From NCBI GenBank assembly GCA_002314565.1, contig DCGL01000014.1, forward strand, positions 19,522-39,829: a DNA stretch of 20,308 nt, in the 5' to 3' direction. Position numbers and translations under genes: made by a program. Under the pieces are notes generated by a model. The model did not search any database, had not been told where the DNA came from, and saw only the letters and a program-made list of their open reading frames with translations. The DNA is from Clostridiales bacterium UBA1779. GTDB lineage: Bacteria; Bacillota; Clostridia; Oscillospirales; CAG-272. Positions 1 to 6,817 of the stretch are shown piece after piece (positions within the stretch are counted from its first letter, which is position 1; each line of letters begins with the position of its first letter).

Positions 1-5
1 CCATC

Positions 6-18
6 AGAAACGTCCCCC
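6..18 (-). repeat. Fragment of the GGGGGACGTTTCT repeat core
   Basis: On the minus strand this reads GGGGGACGTTTCT, identical over 13 bases to the core of the hairpin at 20257-20281 and one base different from the core in the loop at 10566-10578. A stem cannot be judged because the window begins here. Nothing else is seen in positions 1-40. Confidence 0.5.
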
Positions 19-40
19 GGTTCACCCCGGTTTGCTTAAA

Positions 41-79
41 ATGAAAAGGACGGAGTCCGAAAATTTTCGAACTCCGTCC
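41..79 (-). terminator. Rho-independent terminator of the surface protein gene
   Basis: On the minus strand, just past the stop codon of the gene ending at 100, the arms GGACGGAGT and ACTCCGTCC (71-79 and 48-56) enclose a second self-complementary segment (58-69). The stem is therefore almost continuous. It is followed by a T-rich tract (47-41). Confidence 0.85.
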
Positions 80-99
80 GGGAATTATTCAGTTGTCAA

Positions 100-1656
100 T
101 CAGTTTTCGCGGGCCTTGAAGGCGATTCCCATTCCGAGAACGGCAACGATGGCAACAACGGCAACGAATACGATGGAGTCGCCGGTTACGGGGTCGTCAA
201 CAACGGGAGTCTCGACAACGGGAGCGATGTAGCCGATTTCGCCGAGAGCAGCGATGGCAGTCTGAGCCTGAGCGGCTGTAGCGACGGTGTAGAAACCGGC
301 GGGACGGGCGTCAAAGGCGATGCGGTTGGCAGCATAATCATCGGAAGCGGCGTAGGAATACATTTTTGTTCCGTCATTTTCAACGATGAGGTTTTCGCTC
401 ATAATGTAGAGTGTGGAATCATCGGAAGACAAACCTACGATAACGGCATGTGCTGCATCTGTGTTCTGGTTCTTGGCTGCGGAAATGCAGTTGTGAAGTG
501 TTGTGTCACGGGTGTTGGTGTAACCGATAATCTGGCTTGAGAATACGTACTTTGCATTGGCAACGTCGCTGTTAGCGATGCAATCGCCGAGGTTTACGCA
601 GGATTCAAATACACCGTACTGGTAAGAGGTTGTGGGGGCGCCGGTTGTCTTGTCCTTGGTGTTCTGGCCGTAAATATATCCGCAGATACCGCCCAGGTTA
701 CCGGAGGTGTTCTGTGTGAGTGTGCCCTTGTTTACGCACTTTGTGAAGGTGTATACGCCGAATGCATTGGCAGACATAGATGCGCCGCAATAACCGACGA
801 TACCGCCGATGCCGCCGCCGTTTGCTGTTACGTTGCCTTCGTTTGTGCAGTTGGTAATATCAACGGACTGGTTGGCCTTCTGAGAGGAAGGAGTAATACG
901 GCCGATGATTCCGCCGCCGTGAGCGCCGATAGCTGATTTGATTTCACCCTTGTTGAGGCAGTTTACGTACTTGCCGCCGAAGGTTGAAGCAGAAATACCG
1001 CCGAGGTAGGGGGATCCGGTAATGGCTGTGGCTCCGTCATCCTGGGATACGTCGAGGTTACCGTAGTTTACGCAGTTGGTGTAGGTTGTGTATGCATATT
1101 TTGCATTGTTACCGGCAATACCGCCGATTCTGGGAGTTCCTGCTCCGCCATGGATAGTTCCATAGTTTGTGCAGTCAGTGAATTCGTTGTAGGGATATGA
1201 AGCTGCAGTGGCTGTACCGGTTGATACTGAACCGATAAGACCGCCGACGTATGCGTCTTTGTAGTTGGAACTTACGTTTGCATAGTTTGTTACGTTGATG
1301 ACTTTGAAGCCTTCGTTACCGCTGTTGGCAAGAGCTCCTGCATTGCCGGTTGCTTTGACTTCGCCCTTGATAATGAGGTTCTTTACAGTACCTCCGGCAA
1401 GTGTTGCGAAAATCGATTCGGTTACGGTGATGGTGTGTCCGTCGCCGTCAAAAGTTCCGGTGAAGGAACCGGCGAGTCCGGCGGCAATGGAGAGGTCGGA
1501 AGCGAGCTTGTAATTACCGGCAAGGTTGTCGGCAATCTTTGTGAAGTCTTCGGCGGTCTTGATAACCGTGACGTCGGCTTCTTCTGCGCTGACACCGAGG
1601 GCTGCGCAGGAAAGGATCATAAGTACGCTGATTATAACAGCTAAAAGTTTACGCAT
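100..1656 (-). CDS. Secreted repeat-containing surface protein with TG-type sorting tail
   Basis: 518 residues. The start at 1656 is chosen over upstream codons because AAGGAGA lies 7-8 bases before it and the protein then opens with a classical signal peptide (residues 1-24, cleavage after GVSA). The mature part has at least six GG-I/L-x-G segments (for example VGGLIGS, IGGIAGN, GGGIIGR, IGGIVGY, LGGICGY) at irregular 30-60 residue spacing, each near a T/N-C-x-N element. This resembles GLUG-type or parallel beta-helix repeats of surface proteins. The C-terminus has PVTGD (489-493), a hydrophobic stretch and a charged end KAREN, the layout of a cell-wall sorting signal but without a canonical LPXTG. 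Inferred role: anchored surface protein, possibly adhesin or glycan-binding; the ligand is unknown. It is monocistronic, with a consensus promoter and its own terminator. Confidence 0.8.
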   Translation of the reverse strand: MRKLLAVIISVLMILSCAALGVSAEEADVTVIKTAEDFTKIADNLAGNYKLASDLSIAAGLAGSFTGTFDGDGHTITVTESIFATLAGGTVKNLIIKGEVKATGNAGALANSGNEGFKVINVTNYANVSSNYKDAYVGGLIGSVSTGTATAASYPYNEFTDCTNYGTIHGGAGTPRIGGIAGNNAKYAYTTYTNCVNYGNLDVSQDDGATAITGSPYLGGISASTFGGKYVNCLNKGEIKSAIGAHGGGIIGRITPSSQKANQSVDITNCTNEGNVTANGGGIGGIVGYCGASMSANAFGVYTFTKCVNKGTLTQNTSGNLGGICGYIYGQNTKDKTTGAPTTSYQYGVFESCVNLGDCIANSDVANAKYVFSSQIIGYTNTRDTTLHNCISAAKNQNTDAAHAVIVGLSSDDSTLYIMSENLIVENDGTKMYSYAASDDYAANRIAFDARPAGFYTVATAAQAQTAIAALGEIGYIAPVVETPVVDDPVTGDSIVFVAVVAIVAVLGMGIAFKAREN

Positions 1657-1698
1657 GGCAGTTCTCCTTTTTTTGGCTTTAGCCTTATAGTTGGAATT

Positions 1699-1727
1699 AT
1701 TATACCAATTAATATATATAATGTCAA
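1699..1727 (-). promoter_or_regulatory. Consensus sigma-A promoter for the surface protein gene
   Basis: On the minus strand, TTGACA (1727-1722), a 17-base AT-rich spacer and TATAAT (1704-1699) match the consensus exactly. The predicted transcription start is near 1692, about 36 bases before the ATG at 1656. The promoter is divergent from the one at 1764-1792. Confidence 0.9.
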
Positions 1728-1763
1728 GTTCTCGGGAAAAATTAGTGAGATTTTTCGACGGAT

Positions 1764-1792
1764 TTGACAAAATTCATTTTTTGTTGTAAAAT
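1764..1792 (+). promoter_or_regulatory. Sigma-A promoter for the CDF-ruvX operon
   Basis: TTGACA (1764-1769), a 17-base spacer and TAAAAT (1787-1792). The predicted start is near 1799, giving a leader of about 67 bases before the ATG at 1866. I see no clear riboswitch fold in that short leader. Confidence 0.8.
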
Positions 1793-1865
1793 AATAAAGT
1801 TATTTATAAAATATTCGGGGCGGCAGAAATCAGGCTGCAGTGTTTATTCACACAGGAGTTCAAAA

Positions 1866-3032
1866 ATGACCGAACTGCTCGGAAAACTTTTTATTAAAAA
1901 CTATCGCAATACAGAAGACAAAACCGTCCGCCGTGACTGGGGAACGCTTGTCAGCATAATCGGAATAATATGCAACATATTGCTCTTCACCGGAAAATTC
2001 ATCGTCGGAAGCATCTTCGGGGTGATTTCAATCTCAGCCGATGCCGTCAATAACCTGTCGGACTCCGGCTCACAGCTCTTGTCACTCATCAGTTTCAAGC
2101 TGTCAAGCAAGCCCGCCGACGAAAAGCACCCCTACGGACATGCAAGAATAGAATACATTTTCTCAATGCTGATTTCCGTTATCATTATGGTAATCGGATA
2201 TTCGGCCGCAAGAGACTCGGTTGAGAAGCTCCTTTCAGACGAAAGAGCCGAATTCCGCTGGATTTCCGTTGCGGTTCTGGCGGGCTCCATTCTTGTCAAG
2301 CTGTTTATGGCAGGCCTGAATTCCTCCGTCGGTAAAAAAATCAATTCAACGGTGATGGAGGCCACGAAGCAGGACTCTCTGTCCGACTGCATCGCAACCG
2401 GAGCCGTTCTCATATCCCAGCTCATCCTGTTCTTCTTTGACCTTGACATCGACGCATACCTCGGTCTTGTCGTTTCCGGCATCATTATCTGGGGCGGTAT
2501 AAAAATTCTTCGCGAGATGATAGATATGCTGCTCGGAGAGGGCGAAGACCCGGAAACCGTCAAAGAAATCACCGAATTTATCATGTCTCACAAGGAAATT
2601 CTCGGCGTTCACGACATGATGATTCACAGATACGGACCAAGCACCATCGTGCTGTCCGTTCACTGCGAGGTTGACGGCGAAAAGAACGTATTTGAAACAC
2701 ACGACGTAATCGACAACATTGAGCGCGAGCTCTTCGAGCAGAAGGGCATCGTCGCAACCATTCATCTTGACCCGATCGTCACAAACGACGAGGAAACCAA
2801 TGCCGCAAGGGAAATGGTGCAGACGAAGATAAAGGAAATCGACCCGGAATTCAAAATTCACGATTTCCGTTTCGTCAAGGGAATCACACATACGAACCTC
2901 ATCTTCGACATCGTCGTGCCTTTTTCCTGCAAAATGAGCGACGAACAGGTTGAAAACCTTGCAAATATCGCAATTAAGCAGGTAAACCCCGCATATAACC
3001 TTGTTCTCAAGGTCGACAGAGGATTCAATTAA
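1866..3032 (+). CDS. Cation diffusion facilitator family metal exporter, probably Mn-type
   Basis: 388 residues. The start at 1866 has AGGAG 7 bases upstream; longer readings begin inside the promoter. CDF features are clear: transmembrane helices over roughly 28-225, the DAVNNLSD segment in TM2 (59-66) and the HPYGHARIEY loop (88-97). TM2 offers N62-x3-D66 and TM5 offers D170-x3-D174, so the transport site would be N-D/D-D rather than the H-D pair of zinc exporters. This pattern is associated with manganese-exporting CDFs such as MntE, so Mn(II) efflux is the best inference. The protein is longer than the usual ~300 residues: after the first cytoplasmic ferredoxin-like domain (about 230-304), residues 310-388 look like a second, related domain. 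It overlaps ruvX by one base (TAATG). Confidence 0.9.
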   Translation: MTELLGKLFIKNYRNTEDKTVRRDWGTLVSIIGIICNILLFTGKFIVGSIFGVISISADAVNNLSDSGSQLLSLISFKLSSKPADEKHPYGHARIEYIFSMLISVIIMVIGYSAARDSVEKLLSDERAEFRWISVAVLAGSILVKLFMAGLNSSVGKKINSTVMEATKQDSLSDCIATGAVLISQLILFFFDLDIDAYLGLVVSGIIIWGGIKILREMIDMLLGEGEDPETVKEITEFIMSHKEILGVHDMMIHRYGPSTIVLSVHCEVDGEKNVFETHDVIDNIERELFEQKGIVATIHLDPIVTNDEETNAAREMVQTKIKEIDPEFKIHDFRFVKGITHTNLIFDIVVPFSCKMSDEQVENLANIAIKQVNPAYNLVLKVDRGFN

Positions 3033-3541
3033 TGGCAGAAATTTCAGATAATTCAGGGGAAAAGAAGGAGTTCGAATTCGACCCTTCAATGATTGCCTCC
3101 GCCGCCGAGGTGGCTGCGACAAGAGGCAGAATAATTGCCGTTGATTTCGGAGACGTCCGCACAGGCATCGCCTTCTGCGACAGGGACCGCATTCTTGCCT
3201 CGGGTTACAGCGTAATCCGCCCCGGGGGAATCGACAAAACCGTCGCCGAAACGGCACGCATCGCGCTTGAAGAAAAGGCCGTTGCCGCCGTCGTCGGACT
3301 TCCGCGTAATATGAACGGAAGCGAAGGCTTCCGCGCCGACCGCTGCCGCGAATTTGCCGGCAAGCTGCATCTTGCAAGCGGACTGCCCGTTATGATGACG
3401 GACGAACGTCTGACCACCGTCGTTGCTTCCCACTATCTCAACGAAACGAACACGAGGGGCAAGGACAGAAAGAAGGTAATCGACGCGCTGAGCGCAGAGA
3501 TTATCCTTCAGGATACGCTGGAAAAGCTGAAGCATATATAA
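3032..3541 (+). CDS. ruvX: RuvX/YqgF-family RNase H-fold nuclease
   Basis: 169 residues. The family core starts around residue 33 with IIAVDFGDVRTGIA. The VGLPRNMNGSEG signature is at 88-99 and MTDERLTT at 122-129. Candidate acidic active-site residues are D38, E125 and D151. Members act as putative Holliday-junction resolvases and in 16S rRNA 5'-end processing. The first ~32 residues are an acidic N-terminal extension not typical of the ~140-residue family. The ATG overlaps the stop of the CDF gene, with AGAGGA upstream, so translation is probably coupled. In many Firmicutes this gene neighbours alaS-linked genes instead; pairing with a CDF exporter is a local arrangement. Confidence 0.9.
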   Translation: MAEISDNSGEKKEFEFDPSMIASAAEVAATRGRIIAVDFGDVRTGIAFCDRDRILASGYSVIRPGGIDKTVAETARIALEEKAVAAVVGLPRNMNGSEGFRADRCREFAGKLHLASGLPVMMTDERLTTVVASHYLNETNTRGKDRKKVIDALSAEIILQDTLEKLKHI

Positions 3542-3547
3542 AAATGA

Positions 3548-3600
3548 GCTGTTTAATAAGCCGTGACACAACACGGCGAATTAAACAGCGTTTTTGTTTT
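3548..3600 (+). terminator. Terminator of the CDF-ruvX operon
   Basis: The arms GCTGTTTAAT (3548-3557) and ATTAAACAGC (3580-3589) enclose an inner stem GCCGTG/CACGGC (3560-3565, 3572-3577). A TTTTTGTTTT tract follows at 3591-3600. It starts 7 bases after the ruvX stop codon. Confidence 0.9.
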
Positions 3601-3616
3601 CCAAGTGGGGATGAGG

Positions 3617-3800
3617 TAAGAGCCTCATCCGTCAAAGTCGGACCCTGCCGCCTTTGCCACCTTCCCCCGTGGGGAAGGCAAGTGTGTCAGTAGTCAAAAA
3701 TCTCGTAGGGAAGGAAAGTTGAGAATGGTTTTTTCTTGCCTTCCCCACAGGGGAAGGTGGCGATTTTCGCGTCAGCGAAAATCGACGGATGAGGCTTTTA
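3617..3800. mobile_element. MITE-like non-autonomous element, 184 bp
   Basis: The terminal inverted repeats are 17 bases with one mismatch: TAAGAGCCTCATCCGTC (3617-3633) against the complement of 3784-3800. Inside, CCTTCCCC/GGGGAAGG hairpins occur on both sides (3658-3678 and 3739-3757), able to pair with each other, plus CGATTTTCGC-GTCA-GCGAAAATCG at 3761-3784. There is no coding capacity. A second copy starts at 20284. The right end reaches the stop codon of the DUF4097 gene (3798-3800). No clear target-site duplication is visible. It fills most of the 256-bp gap between ruvX and the DUF4097 gene. Confidence 0.75.
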
Positions 3801-4763
3801 TTTAGCTATTTCAACGTTTATATTTCCGGTTGAGGTCGTTATTTCGCACTTTCCTCCGCTTGTCGTATGGGGAACGCTGACGTTTCCGGTGCTTGTGTCC
3901 GTGAAGAAAATCTTGTCTGAAAGCAGAGTTCCTTTTACGCTTCCGGTGCTCGTTCTGAAAGTTAAATCCTGCGCGTCGCAATCCTCAAATTTAACATAAC
4001 CCGTACTGCGTTCAACTTCAATTGTTTTTTGTGCGATTACTTTTTCCATTCTGATATTACCGGTTGAGCCGGTTGAAGAGAAGGAGTCGCACTCAAGGTC
4101 TTCGATATCCAACGATCCTGTCGTTACGTCAACCGAAAATTTACCTTCGCACTTAATGTCCGATACTTCAACGTTTCCGGTTGAAACATTTATTTTGACT
4201 TTCCCGAATGAGGCTTCTTCGATATCAACGGCTCCCGTCGTGGTGGTTATTTTCAACGTGCCGCTGACATCCGCATCGAAATCAACGCGCCCGGTGGTTG
4301 ACGAGATATCTGCGTCATTGAAAGTAAATCCATCGGGAATTGTGATTTTTCCGGTACTGTCCTCTATTGAAAGAGAGTTATACGCTTTTTCCGGCAGATA
4401 TACGGTTATTTCGGGTGAATTAAAGGAAATTGCGATGTAATCGTACCACTTCCGTGTATTGTGCACCTTTATTGAAAGAGTATCACCTTCAAACGTGACC
4501 GTGTGCTTTGCTTTGGCCGACTCAAAGCAGACCACTTTGCAGTTTTCTCCGGCGGATTTGCAGAAGCTGATATCTGCAGTGTCAGTTCTTATTATGATAT
4601 TTTGCGGTGCTGTCTCGTTTTCATAAGTGTTTGTTTCATATGGTTCTGTGCTCATGGTTCCGAACTCCCAGTTGTTTATTTTCATTGAGATAAAAAATAT
4701 GATCAGGCCGATAATGATGAACATTATTGCCAGAAGAATTAAAGCTTTTCTGCGCGTCTTCAT
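3798..4763 (-). CDS. DUF4097-family beta-repeat protein, membrane-anchored
   Basis: 321 residues with AAGGAGG 7 bases before the ATG. An N-terminal hydrophobic segment (about 8-26) acts as a signal anchor. The rest is a regular succession of short beta-strand units carrying S/T-T-G motifs (SSTTGRV, TTTGAV, VSTGNVEV, GSTGNIRM, RSTGYVKF, TSTGSVKG, DTSTGNVSV, TSTGNINV), the hallmark of the DUF4097 (LiaX/YvlB-like) beta-solenoid. Relatives belong to cell-envelope stress modules; the exact ligand here is unknown. It overlaps the DUF1700 gene by 4 bases (ATGA) and is last in a three-gene operon with PadR. Its stop codon lies in the end of a MITE-like element, so the original C-terminus may have been altered slightly. 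Confidence 0.85.
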   Translation of the reverse strand: MKTRRKALILLAIMFIIIGLIIFFISMKINNWEFGTMSTEPYETNTYENETAPQNIIIRTDTADISFCKSAGENCKVVCFESAKAKHTVTFEGDTLSIKVHNTRKWYDYIAISFNSPEITVYLPEKAYNSLSIEDSTGKITIPDGFTFNDADISSTTGRVDFDADVSGTLKITTTTGAVDIEEASFGKVKINVSTGNVEVSDIKCEGKFSVDVTTGSLDIEDLECDSFSSTGSTGNIRMEKVIAQKTIEVERSTGYVKFEDCDAQDLTFRTSTGSVKGTLLSDKIFFTDTSTGNVSVPHTTSGGKCEITTSTGNINVEIAK

Positions 4764-5362
4764 TTTTCGTCCTCCTTCTTCATAAAGAGATTTTTAATCC
4801 ACAGAACAAATTTCCGTGTCAAGAGTGAAATACCCTTATCGCAGATCCTGCATACGTAGAAAAACAGAATTGAAATACCGGCGAGGGCAATTCCTGCACC
4901 GAACAATGCCGCGCCGGACCAGAAATTGCCTGAAACGGAACAGACAAGTCCACCGACTATACCGGCAATTGCCGTTACAACGAAGGAGCCGAAAATCGAC
5001 CAGATTACAAACATTGCCGAGAGCAGGCAGACGTAAAGCGAGAAGAGAATTGCCGCGGCTGAAATAAGGAGCGGAAGCCATACGGGTGAGCCGAGAATTA
5101 TCAGCACGATTTCAAAGGCGCGCAGCTTTCTCTTCGGCTTGACTCTTTCGCGCACAAGCTTTGTAAGAGGATATTCCGAGATAATCTGCTCAGCGACTGA
5201 TTCGACGGGGCCGATCTGGGCCACTGCCTCTTCTTCGGAAATGCCGTCTTCCATACGATCGGCAATCATTTCGCTGTAGAAAGACAAGCGTTCTTCGACA
5301 TCTGCGCTCGGGATGCCGTTCAGACTTTTCTGTAAATCAGATATAAACTCGTTTGCTGTCAT
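4760..5362 (-). CDS. DUF1700-family membrane protein
   Basis: 200 residues. The cytoplasmic N-terminal part (1-75) carries the DUF1700 pattern: an MTANEFISDLQKSL helix, a segment reading YSEMIADRMEDGISEEEAV and then IGPVESVAEQI. Hydrophobic segments follow at about 83-103, 104-122, 126-142 and 150-172, then a basic tail. A GGAGG site lies about 9 bases before the ATG. The gene overlaps the end of padR by 26 bases and the DUF4097 gene by 4. PadR-DUF1700-DUF4097 is a recurrent envelope-stress cassette in Firmicutes. The biochemical role is not established; a membrane partner of the DUF4097 protein is an inference from the neighbourhood. Confidence 0.85.
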   Translation of the reverse strand: MTANEFISDLQKSLNGIPSADVEERLSFYSEMIADRMEDGISEEEAVAQIGPVESVAEQIISEYPLTKLVRERVKPKRKLRAFEIVLIILGSPVWLPLLISAAAILFSLYVCLLSAMFVIWSIFGSFVVTAIAGIVGGLVCSVSGNFWSGAALFGAGIALAGISILFFYVCRICDKGISLLTRKFVLWIKNLFMKKEDEK

Positions 5363-5675
5363 CTTCCATGTCCTCCTTTGTAATGAACTGATAAATCAGG
5401 TTCACTTCTTTCCATTCTTCTTTGAATTCTTCGACGCGTCCGACTCCCGCTTCGGTAATATGATAGTATTTGCGAAGTCTTCCGTCGTGCTCTGCCGTTC
5501 TGACCGTCAACAGCCCGCCGCTCTCAAGTCTTTTAAGAATTGTGTAAAGCGTCGATTCCGAAAGCTCGACGTACGGGGCAAGGTCCTTGATGATTTTGTA
5601 CCCGTACGAGTCCTCGTTTTTTATGGCGGCAAGCACACAGACGTCAAGTATTCCGCGTTTTAACTGTGCATCCAT
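5337..5675 (-). CDS. PadR-family transcriptional regulator
   Basis: 112 residues. The winged-helix PadR pattern is clear: LKRGILDVCVLAAIKNEDSYGY (5-26), LSESTLYTILKRLESGGLL (38-56) and GRLRKYYHITEAG (66-78), then a dimerisation helix. GGGAGGT precedes the ATG. It is first in the operon with DUF1700 and DUF4097 genes. PadR proteins of such cassettes usually repress their own promoter, and an imperfect CATA-N8-TATG dyad (5704-5719) overlaps the -10 region; autorepression is thus plausible but unproven. The inducing signal cannot be read from the sequence. Confidence 0.9.
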   Translation of the reverse strand: MDAQLKRGILDVCVLAAIKNEDSYGYKIIKDLAPYVELSESTLYTILKRLESGGLLTVRTAEHDGRLRKYYHITEAGVGRVEEFKEEWKEVNLIYQFITKEDMEDDSKRVYI

Positions 5676-5701
5676 TTGTAATACCTCCCATTACGCTATA
5701 C

Positions 5702-5730
5702 ATCATATCACGAAGTATGCGGATTGTCAA
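5702..5730 (-). promoter_or_regulatory. Strong sigma-A promoter of the padR operon
   Basis: On the minus strand, TTGACA (5730-5725), a 17-base spacer and TATGAT (5707-5702). A-tracts immediately upstream (minus strand AAAAAAATCTC-like runs around 5734-5755) resemble an UP element. The predicted start is near 5695, about 20 bases before the ATG. The hairpin array begins 29 bases upstream of the -35 box. Confidence 0.85.
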
Positions 5731-5758
5731 CACTTTTTTTGAGATTTTTTGAAAATTT

Positions 5759-6023
5759 CAATGCCGCGGTGAAACACCACGGCACTGCTTTTGACGAATT
5801 ATTGGAAAAACAATGCCGGTGAAAATGATATAGGCATTGTTTTTCAGAATATATGAGAAAAACAATGACGAAGAAAAGGTGGGCGGCATTGTAATTCGGT
5901 AAATTAAGTAAAAACAATGCCGAAGAGAAAACAGCCGGCATTGGAACTCGGTAAATTAAGTGAAGACAATGCCGAAGAGAAAACTGCCGGCATTGTTATT
6001 TGAAAATAAGAAAAAAACAATGC
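5759..6023. repeat. 52-bp-period array of CAATGCCG...CGGCATTG hairpins
   Basis: Five 29-base units start at 5759, 5811, 5863, 5915 and 5967 (exactly 52 apart), each opening with CAATG and closing with CATTG or CACTG. A sixth half-unit (CAATGC) sits at 6018. The stems are conserved (CAATGCCG against CGGCATTG) while loops differ. The 22-23-base linkers are AT-rich; two of them share GGTAAATTAAGT. The unit at 5806-5844 extends to a perfect 12-bp stem with AAAAA and TTTTT ends. This array fills most of the 423-bp gap between the P-II-like operon and padR. The gap holds no credible gene. Confidence 0.85.
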
Positions 6024-6053
6024 AAAAACAGGGCTGTTGAATTTCAACAGCCC
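6011..6053 (-). terminator. Terminator of the DUF1538/P-II-like operon
   Basis: On the minus strand, GGGCTGTTGA pairs with TCAACAGCCC (6053-6031). T-rich sequence follows, with a run of seven Ts ending at 6011. It lies about 46 bases beyond the last stop codon of the operon. A second small hairpin (ACAAGAG/CTCTTGT, 6067-6093) lies between gene and terminator. Confidence 0.8.
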
Positions 6054-6098
6054 CTTTAATAAGTTGACAAGAGACAGCATTGACGCCTCTTGTGTTTT

Positions 6099-6425
6099 TT
6101 ACTGTTCCTGCTTCGGTGCTTTGCCGCCGATTCCGACAACACCGTTGAGGGGAACCGAGAAGGCAATTCCCTGACCGCGGGTTGAAAGTCCGGCATCTTT
6201 GTAAAGAGCATGCAGTACGTTGTCGCGGATATCTGCCGGAACTATCATCATCACGATATCCTTTTCAGGCTGTATTGTGATGTGAAAGTACTCTTCGGCA
6301 TCCTTTGCCGCGGTTCCGCGGCCGTGAAGTATCGTTCCGCCCTGGCAGCCGGCCGAACGGGCGGCATTCATTACATCGTCAGTGCAGCCGGCGTTGACCA
6401 CACAGAATATCATTTCATAGTTCAT
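6099..6425 (-). CDS. P-II-like signalling protein (second of two)
   Basis: 108 residues with P-II-type ferredoxin-like topology: MNYEMIFCVVNAG strand, GGTILHGRGTA (29-39), then EEYFHITIQPEKDIVMMIVP and the closing GIAFSVPLNGVVGIGG. The G-R-G-T element and the Q-P-E-K segment match P-II relatives. The T-loop is short and lacks the classical modified tyrosine, so this is a P-II-like rather than a canonical GlnB/GlnK protein. It overlaps the preceding P-II-like gene by 4 bases (ATGA), with AGGAGAA as ribosome site. By context it probably senses a small effector and regulates the DUF1538 membrane protein, perhaps as a heterotrimer with its neighbour. Confidence 0.8.
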   Translation of the reverse strand: MNYEMIFCVVNAGCTDDVMNAARSAGCQGGTILHGRGTAAKDAEEYFHITIQPEKDIVMMIVPADIRDNVLHALYKDAGLSTRGQGIAFSVPLNGVVGIGGKAPKQEQ

Positions 6426-6817
6426 TTTTTGTTCTCCTGTTCCGGTTTGACCGTTCTGCGGTCATTGCTGAGAAATCCGAAAATCATTACCCCGATGACG
6501 CTGGACATCGGTATTGTGCAGGCAATGCCCTTGCTGTCGCGTATTGATGAAAAACGCTTCTCAAGTGCTTCCATTGCATCGCGTGTCCGGTCTTCACGTA
6601 TTACGCTGAAGATTACCGTTTTTTCCTGTGATGAAAGTCCGAGCAGGTCGAGAGTTTCGCGTGAAGCAGTGCCCTCCCCCGGGAAGGCGAGCTGCATATT
6701 GACCTCAAAGGATTGAAGAAGGTCGGTTATCGAATCTGCTTTTTCCCGGTTTATTATTGTGACGAGAATTTCGAGCCTTCCGGTGTCGAGGCTGTTGGAC
6801 TGTAAATTATTCGGCAT
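6422..6817 (-). CDS. P-II-like signalling protein (first of two)
   Basis: 131 residues. The start has AAGGAGG 7 bases upstream. After a ~14-residue N-terminal extension come the strand LEILVTIINREKA, the loop PGEGTASRETLDLLGLS, EKTVIFSVIRED, a long helix and GIACTIPMSSVIGVMIFG. These correspond position by position to the elements of the next gene (G-x-GTA, E-K-x-V, GIA-x-x-x-P), so the two are diverged paralogues. The gene overlaps the DUF1538 gene by 11 bases. P-II-like partners of DUF1538 proteins are a recurrent association; effector and target are unknown. Confidence 0.75.
   Translation of the reverse strand: MPNNLQSNSLDTGRLEILVTIINREKADSITDLLQSFEVNMQLAFPGEGTASRETLDLLGLSSQEKTVIFSVIREDRTRDAMEALEKRFSSIRDSKGIACTIPMSSVIGVMIFGFLSNDRRTVKPEQENKK

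Noticed and set aside
2346..3377. Long minus-strand reading frame opposite the CDF and ruvX genes
   Set aside because: It is a complement shadow: both plus-strand genes are strongly recognisable, and the antisense product is Arg/Cys-rich without motifs.
5759..5787. Terminator of the P-II-like operon
   Set aside because: The hairpin has no T-run on either strand and a better terminator stands at 6011-6053.
5708..5941. Small 77-residue minus-strand protein
   Set aside because: It overlaps both the padR -35/-10 promoter and three hairpin units, has no ribosome site and its composition follows the repeats.
5759..6023. CRISPR array
   Set aside because: The period is regular but the 29-base units are diverged in the loop, the spacers are similar to each other (two share GGTAAATTAAGT) and shorter than usual, and there are no cas genes.
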